From Arachis hypogaea (Eukaryota > Streptophyta > Magnoliopsida > Fabales > Fabaceae): a stretch of DNA of 64,000 nt. Of the stretch, positions 57,131-64,000 are shown in pieces. Made by a program: the position numbers and the translations under genes. Numbering within the stretch: position 1 is the first letter of the stretch; each line of letters starts with the position of its first letter. The DNA lies in contig NC_092044.1 of NCBI RefSeq assembly GCF_003086295.3, forward strand, positions 7,094,843 to 7,158,842, read 5' to 3'. Below the pieces are notes generated by a model. It did no database searches and was not told the origin of the DNA. It worked only from the letters and a program-made list of their open reading frames with translations.

Positions 57131-60100
57131 TGTAACACCCTACCACATAAGACTTTACACCTATGATATAAAACAGAGGTAAATAGGTGTTACGACTTCT
57201 AAAATTAAAATACATACATATAATAACAGAAATAATATAATAAACTAGAAGCATGGAAAAATGGGTAAAACAAAATTGCGAAATGAAAAGCGCAACGTTC
57301 CAGAAACGGAGTAACTTGCGTGTGAAGAAAAACTATAACTATCAAACATAAGATAATAAAAGTAGGAATAGAGTGCCAAAGATAAACAACGAGCTCCTGA
57401 CTCAGCCCACGAAGTCAAGACTGGCCGGAGAATATTCACACACACACATATATATATCCAAAATCCAAATATACATAAACAAAATTCTGTCTCTTCATGA
57501 ACCTCTAAGAGGGTCAAAAGAATAAGTTATGCGAAGGTAAAGCTAAGTAAATATATATACATCACTGTACAACAAAATAACTCAGTAACCACTTCGCTTC
57601 AGGTGTCCAGACGCCTAACGAGATGCCTCTCGACCTACATCTGTAAAATAACAACATAGTATGGAATGAGAACCAGAGGTTCTTAGTATGGTAAAGGTGT
57701 CACACACATAATATATAAGGTCCTGGGAATGCAAAAGGCAATCCTAGAACGCCGACACTCAGATTATAGAGCTTAAAGTATTAAACAGAAGCCATAGAAG
57801 GTGGTTTTCTAAGAGTATCTAAGCCTAACTTAACTTAACCTTAAATCCAAGTCTCATACTACCATTCCTTCATACCTCCATCTCCGTCAACATTTCACAG
57901 GCAAATAAATAGATAAAGGCAAGCACAAGAAGGTTATAAATACTGCAGGTAACAAATATACATTTAGCATGGCAAGTACATTTAAGCACACCCAGTTAAT
58001 GCACAAACAAGTAATTCAAATAATATGCATATGATGCATGCCTGCCCTATGGCTGATGAGGCTCATCTGTCGGTTATCCAGCTAACCCGACAAGTCCGAA
58101 AACCTTAGACTGTCCCTCGACGTGCATCTATCCCCAAGAGTCTATGCATAACTTTTTCTCAAATAATCAATATTACTCAATGGGGGTTAAAATTCCTGGA
58201 AATTTATAAGTGCCCGGTCACCCTTACGTCGCAGGGTCAACAGAGTATTGATTTTTCAACCTGGTACACGTGGTGGCAAGCAACGGTACTTTACCCAGGG
58301 AATCTCATATCTCAAATCATTTAATCATTCAAGCCAAGTATCAAACCTGATCATTCATTTAATTATCAAGCCAAGTATCATACATGATCATCCGTAACAT
58401 TTCATAATCAACTCATCACTTTTTAACTTTACTTCACCTCCAAGTTATCTCCTTTTCCTAACTTCATCTGATTATAAAGCTTAATTATATTATTTATGAC
58501 TAAAGGAATGAAAATAGAGGTTTAGAAGTTTGAAATAGGATTTTAAAACCAAAAAATCATATTTGCTGAAACAGGGCCACGCGTGCGCGTGGGAGTGTGA
58601 AACTGCAACTCGCGTGCGCGTCCCTTTGTCATGCGTACACGTGGACATGCTTGCTAACCCCTTACGCGTGCGCATGGGGCCAGTTGCGTACGCATCTCCA
58701 AAATTCCATTCCATGCGTACGCGTGGATGTACGTTCTTGAAAAAAACCAGATTCAGTAGCAGAGCTGCAGAATGGTAAAAATACAGTTTTTAGATATGAT
58801 CTTCCAACACCCATAACTTCTTTGATTTAAAATATTTTTCATTTGTTCTTCGAATGGCATAAACTTCACGAATCCAATTTTTACTGTAAAACAAGTTGAA
58901 AGCAAATTGAGGGTCCGAAAGCCAAGTTATGCCTCGCTAAAGTTCGGCCAAAAACTAAATTTTACAGAAACTCCTTAACCTCCATTTCATTGTTTTCTAT
59001 CATTCAAAAATCAGCCATTTCGCTCTTGATATCAGCCCTATTACATGCTATACTCCAGCCACATGATCTCACACCATTTCTTATCATTTTTCACACAACA
59101 ACAAGCTCAATACCACACTTCAACAATCTCATTATAGATTTAATCAATGTAAACATAATCACATCATCATCAACTCAACATTCAACAATTATCACATTAT
59201 TGGCCATACATCCACAATTACCATCACATATCCATTTTTCACCACAAAGGTTAAGAACACTAAACAATATACATTTCCATGTATTTCAACTTATCCTAAG
59301 GTCATCTAGCCTAAGTTTTCACAAAACATTATATATTAAATGTAAGAAACCTAAACCATAACTTGGCCGATTCCCACGTAGCGACCAAAGCAATTCACTC
59401 AACACAAACACAGCCCCAAAACTCAACAAAATACTAATGCCCAGCCTCCACCAAAATTCCAACGTCTACAATTTCAAGCTCCAATTATTTATTTTCAACC
59501 TAATACATATTCATAACACATATATATCCAATTTAATACTCAAAGCTCAAATTCAGTGAAATTAAAATAGAATTTTGGTATCCTCACCTTACCCAAGTTT
59601 CATATAAGCAAGAGTGAATATTTTCCTCAAACTAATTGAATCCTAAAACATCAAAGAACAAAAAAATTCAATACCTCCACTTAATTCTTGAAAATTGGGG
59701 GAAGAAGTGGCTGAGAACAGAAAAACGAGTTACCAATGAAATTTTTCTAGTAGAAATGTAGAGTTCGACGTGTGGTCGCGTGGCCGCGAACGGTGCGGCG
59801 ATCGGAGTTCGGACGGAGGAGTTACGGCGAGCTAAACTTACCGTAAGGGTTTCGGCATCCTTCTCTTCTTTGGAGGTTTTCACTTTGCTCCAGCTGAAAT
59901 GAGAAAGAGAAGGGGGAATGGGTTCATTTAATGGTTGGTCCGGTTGGACCCATGGGCCCGGTTTGGGTCTAGTTCAACCGGTTTGACCCGTTCGGTTCAA
60001 TCTTAGATCGATTTCTTCGGAATTAATGTCAAAATTCTCGTTTCGATGAGCTCTATCCTAATTTGATATAATATTCACTTTTGTAATATTCTTTATTAAA

Positions 60101-60145
60101 AACCAATTTATTGACTAATTATTTACTAATTTAACGAGGTTTACA
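57131..60145 (-). mobile_element. Solo LTR, 3,015 bp, minus strand
   Basis: In its own sense it begins TGTAAACCTCG (60145) and ends GGTAGGGTGTTACA (57131). TGTTT flanks both sides (57126-57130 and 60146-60150). Its 3' half is close to that of the LTR at 13525, including the block near 58050-58080. Its 5' half differs, so it belongs to a sister subfamily. No primer site or internal sequence is attached. Confidence 0.9.
58570..58735. repeat. CpG-rich motif cluster in the solo LTR
   Basis: Five or six copies of ACGCGTGCGC/GCGTACGCGTGG variants, spaced 20-50 bases, stand out in otherwise AT-rich DNA. Confidence 0.75.
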
Positions 60146-60149
60146 TGTT

Positions 60150-61620
60150 TTAATAACATAACTTCTTCATCTCTGTTTCCTCTTTCTATTTCTCCGTTTC
60201 CTCCTCCTCCTCCTCCTCCTCCTCCTTCTTCTTTTAAATTCGTGCAAGTAGGTTCTTCTTCTTTTTCGTGCACGCAGATTTTTCTTTTTCTTCTTCTTGT
60301 CTTTCGTTATCGTAATCACCAACAACACCAATATTTTGCTAACAAAAACTAACAATTTGAATTGAATTTATATTTATATAATGGATAATATTCGGTTCAT
60401 TTAGTATTATACAGTGATTTCACTTTGATAATATTTTCGATTTATTCTAGACGCAAGTGTTTCTGAATTCAAATTTATATAATGGAAAAATATTCAGTTC
60501 ATTTGGTATTATACAATGTTTTCACTTTGATAATATTTTCAGTTCATTCTAGACGCAGATGTTTCTGAATTCGAATTTATATAAGAAATAACATAAATAT
60601 CCAATAAAAATAAAGAAAAGAACAATGTTTATAGAACAATAATTGGTTTTATATTATGATGACGGTAGAGTAAGGTTACTTACATATTCTCTCATTTTAT
60701 ATTGAAATTAAAACCATGCATCACTTGGAGAATAAGAAGCAAGCAGCTGGAAGACAAAATCTTGATTGCTGATATTAAATATAGTTATAGTTATTATTAG
60801 TGTATAACTTGTTGTGCGAACCCTAATATTATTGACAGGTCATTTAATTCGGCAACAGTTTTCTACAAATTTATTTCCAATTTTTATTTCAAGCTTGCTT
60901 GAAATTTTTGGAATCCAGAGCATGGTTGGGTGAGATTCATGTATGGTGTTCGGTTCATTTGGTATTACACAATGGTTTCGCTTTAATAATATTTTCAGTT
61001 TATTTGCAGTCCAAGTGTGTTGTCGATGAATAATTTGTCCCAATGGTTAGAATGGCTTTCAAGACAAATTGAATGGAATTGAATAAAGTGATAATAAATA
61101 ATTTCATTCTTTTTTACTAAAAGAACTCAACCATTAACAAAAATACATCGAATTCATTTCTAGATCCAAATAAATCTCAATTAAACTAAAAAATAAACCG
61201 ATATTACTTAAGGAATAAAAAATTTGGTCAATACTTATCAGTAGCATCAAGTGAACCTCAATTAACACACAAATGAATCAAAATAAATTAAGAAATGAAC
61301 CAAAATCATTTAATGATGGCAGCAAAAAAATCAGAACTAATAAAGATGTTCGCAAAATATTCGTATTATTGGTGATGACGATAACGGAAAAGAAAAAGAA
61401 GAAGACGCAACATTGAAGAAGAAGTTTGCATGTGAAAATTTAGAAGAAGAAAGAGGAGGAGGAGAAGGAGAAGAAGAAGAAGGGAAGAAGAAGAACCTAC
61501 GCGAATTTGGAAGAAGAAGAAGAAGAAAAACGAGGAGGAGGAGAAGGAGAAGGAGAAGGAAACGAAGAAGGAGAAGGAGAAGGAGCGCGTGATTTGAAAA
61601 GTTATTATAACAACTTGGAT
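60150..61620. repeat. Fold-back element with pyrimidine/purine-rich arms
   Basis: The left arm (about 60150-60350) is rich in TTC/CTC and the right arm (about 61365-61620) in GAA/GAG. They are reverse-complementary in blocks such as TAGGTTCTTCTTC and CGTTATCGT-ATCACCAA. Inside, a unit of about 101 bp (TATATAATGGA...GTTTCTGAATTC) is repeated in tandem at 60372-60575, with a diverged copy at 60940-61020. Lys/Arg-rich ORFs on the arms are repeat artefacts. Confidence 0.65.
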
Positions 61621-61631
61621 AAATTTAGATA

Positions 61632-62870
61632 GAGTTAATAGTCAAATTTGTCCTTGAAAGATACCTCGATCTCCATTTTTGTCTCCAAAAGATAAAATTA
61701 ATTAAATTCATCCCCGAAAGATAACCAACCTGGTCACGTTAGTCCTTTCGTCATCTCCTACGCTAAGGTGGCTAACGCTCGCTGACATGGCCTGTTAACT
61801 GCCAATGTGGCACTCGCTTAGTGTACCCTCTTGTTGCTGATAAGATAAGTTCATTAGATCAATTCAAATTAGTCCCTAAGTCCATGAACCCTAATCCCAA
61901 ATTAGCATTAACGGCCTTCACTCTTCTCTTGTTCTCTTCTGCTGTTTCAGCCATGACCAGCAGAAGCAGCAAAACCACCAGAGCATCATCAACGCCAAGT
62001 AAGTTCATAACAGTATACTTCAACATCACATGACACTCTCTCTACTTCTGTTTTCAGCTCTGACTAACTGTTTAACTTCATTTTCTGTGGGTTCAGGTTT
62101 TAGAGTAGTAGCAAGACACGTTCAACTTCACATGGAAGAGAAGGAAAAAGGGCAACGGCGGGGGATGAGAAGAGGTCGAGGGGTCCAGGGTCGTGGCCGC
62201 CGTCGTGCAAGTCAAAGTGCGGGTGGTGCAGCCCATGCAAACTGGTTCACGTGCCGGTCCAACCGGGCATGATCTTACGGCTTGAGTACTACCCAGAAAC
62301 GTGGCGTTGCAAGTATGGGAACAAGCTTTTTATGCCTTGATCACTCTTGATTCACACGACCATCATCATCATCATCATCATATATTAACCTTGTTGCCAA
62401 AACAGAACAGGAAAAGACATTACAGGCATCCATCTTGATGTTCTGATTTCATACATGAACTCTCTGTGGCCTGAAAAGAGGATTTAATATAGCTATATTT
62501 TGAATTAATTGCTCCAAGAGCAACAATGAAAGTGAGAGGAAGAGGGGAGACAGAAGTGAGAGGAAGAGGGACGACAGTACCAAGACAACTAATCATTGAA
62601 TTTGGGATTAAAGTTCATGGACTTAGGGACTGATTTGAATTGATCTAATAAACTTATCTTATCAGCAACAATAGGGTATACTAAGCGAGTGCTACGCTGG
62701 CAGTTAATAAACTATGTCAGCGAGCGTTAGCCACCTCAGCGTAGGAGATAACGGGAGGACTAATACGATCAGGTTGGTTATCTTTCGGAGACGAATTTGA
62801 TTAAATTTATCTTTTAGAGACGAAAATAGAGATCGAAATATCTTTCAAAGACAATTTTGATTATTAACTC
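61632..62870. mobile_element. Pack-MULE 2, carrying an EPF-like peptide gene
   Basis: Inverted repeats of about 270 bp (61632-61903 and 62600-62870) begin GAGTTAATAGTCAAATTTGT. They are flanked by the perfect 10-base duplication AATTTAGATA (61622-61631 and 62871-62880). This fits a Mutator-like element. It has no transposase; the 0.7 kb inside is almost entirely a captured plant gene. Confidence 0.88.
61884..62340 (+). pseudogene. Captured EPIDERMAL PATTERNING FACTOR-like gene, frameshifted
   Basis: ATG 61884 opens a secreted-type N-terminus (LALTAFTLLLFSSAVSA, a signal peptide). The intron is probably 61999-62096 (GTAAGT...GTTCAG), after which the frame continues FRVVARHVQLHMEEKEK. Between about 62150 and 62170, in a G-rich run, the frame changes. 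The mature domain then reads PPSCKSKCGWCSPCKLVHVP and YYPETWRCKYGNKLFMP, ending at TGA 62338-62340. Cysteine spacing and tail match the EPFL4/5/6 group, whose peptides signal through ERECTA-family receptors. The last conserved Cys (WRCKC) reads Tyr here. The ATG lies inside the left inverted repeat, so part of the gene has become element terminus. An active peptide is unlikely. Confidence 0.82.
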
Positions 62871-62880
62871 AATTTAGATA

Positions 62881-63539
62881 AGTATTTTGGTTAGATATAA
62901 AACTTTATTCATCTTAAAAATATCGGGGACTTTTTTAAAAAGTTGGTCAATAAATTTGTTAAGAAGAGTCTTTAAGTTCAGGTAATCATGATAGCCTAAG
63001 ATTTGTGGAGCTTAGTTAAAGTTAAATCATAAACTTGTATGTGTTTACTTCTTTTAAAAAGAATGATAAAAATAATTATAAGAGAAAAAGGTCTAGATGT
63101 AGCAGAATTTATTATTTTTTTAGTAATTTTAATCGTTAACTACTCAACTTAAATATTTTTAGGCTAGTAAACTAATAATATAATTTTATTTTATATATTT
63201 AAATATTATTAACTAACTGTAAAAGAAAAAATTTTACTCATTCTAAACATTCTTCTCATTATAAAATCTAATTATAATAAATAAGAGCAAATACCTTGTT
63301 TAACCGTTGAATTTCAACATCTTTGCTAAATAGATCACTCTAATAAAATTTTATAGTATTAAAAATTAATCTAATATGTAACGATAATATGTATTTTTAC
63401 ATATATTATAATTTTAAAAATATAAATAAATATGATTATATATTCATTGATATTTAATTATCAAGATAATATGATATAATTTAAAAATTAGATTAATAAC
63501 ATTTGTATTACATAATTTTTTGGTGTATACATTATTTTT

Positions 63540-63580
<41 letters not shown>

Positions 63581-63697
63581 GATGTATACATAAAATTTCA
63601 ATTTTTCTTATCTTAATTTCAATTAGATAGTTTTTTTTTTCAAAATTAAAGGACGGACACCATGCATGCAGACACTGCTTTGAATATTATGGTTATG

Positions 63698-63739
<42 letters not shown>

Positions 63740-64000
63740 AGAGAGAATAGGATTGGAGCATGATTGATGATGAAAAAAAATAATATTAATGGTTATATTT
63801 TTAATATTTTATAAATTTTTATTGTATATATTATATAAATATTTCATTAGTTCTTCGTACTTTTTCTATTAATCATGAAAAGCCATCACCTAGTACTGTC
63901 GTGCATTAAATTAATTAACAACTTGGTAATTTTTTTTATTTCCAATAAAATTTAAGAGATAACAAAAAATAATTCATTTAAAATTATTTTATTAATATTT
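62881..64000. other. AT-rich spacer to the window end
   Basis: No gene is seen. (AT)n arrays lie at 63542-63575 and 63700-63737. Confidence 0.6.

Noticed and set aside
58990..59361. 123-codon ORF
   Set aside because: His/Ile/Ser-rich translation inside a solo LTR, with no domain and no splice support.
60167..60355. Arg/Lys-rich small ORF
   Set aside because: Translation of TCC/TTC repeats in the fold-back arm.

Overview
This 64 kb window is plant nuclear DNA. It is AT-rich, has spliced plant genes, plant microsatellites and dense nested transposons. Several repeats look like families common in legumes, and the LTR beginning TGATGAGCGGATAATT is one I associate with peanut, so I lean towards Arachis. 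No host gene can be shown by reading alone to be expressed. The best intact one is a two-exon EIN3/EIL-type transcription factor at 958-2785. The rest is mobile DNA, gene fragments and AT-rich spacer.

Layout: 0.95-2.8 kb EIL gene. 3.2-10.9 kb one almost genome-length, permuted, endogenous pararetrovirus of Caulimoviridae type (soymovirus-like), with intact reading frames for Pol, transactivator and movement protein, a 35S-like promoter and an initiator-tRNA-Met primer site; its capsid gene is broken twice near the 3' end. 11-13.1 kb AT-rich spacer. 13.1-32.7 kb a nest: a fold-back element of roughly 1 kb has been split by a 5'-LTR-only fragment of a large-LTR retrotransposon (itself split by a 10.1 kb Ty3/gypsy Tat-type element on the minus strand), by a 1.5 kb solo LTR, and by a 2.36 kb Pack-MULE carrying pieces of a coproporphyrinogen III oxidase gene and of a LINE. 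33.1 kb holds a copy of the EIL 3' flank. 34.5-44.6 kb is a patchwork of gene fragments (unrecognised exons, a NAB/KIP1-like exon, two AAA-ATPase exons), an Au-type SINE split by a Harbinger-like element, and a 5'-truncated LINE. 44.6-45.5 kb is a cluster of nested hairpins. 45.5-50.1 kb is a 4.55 kb solo LTR. 50.1-53.0 kb is AT-rich spacer. 53.0-56.5 kb is a hAT element with a decayed transposase. 57.1-60.1 kb is a 3.0 kb solo LTR on the minus strand. 60.1-61.6 kb is a purine/pyrimidine-rich fold-back element. 61.6-62.9 kb is a second Pack-MULE, carrying an EPF-like peptide gene.

Eight insertions can be closed to the base by target-site duplications (TSDs): Tat element GTTTC, solo LTRs TATAT, CTTCA and TGTTT, Harbinger TTA, hAT GTTATTCC, Pack-MULEs 9 bp (one mismatch) and 10 bp. 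The most notable content is the near-intact viral copy. Next come the two gene-capturing MULEs and the spliced antisense ORF inside the Tat element. All homology calls are by reading motifs; no database search was run.
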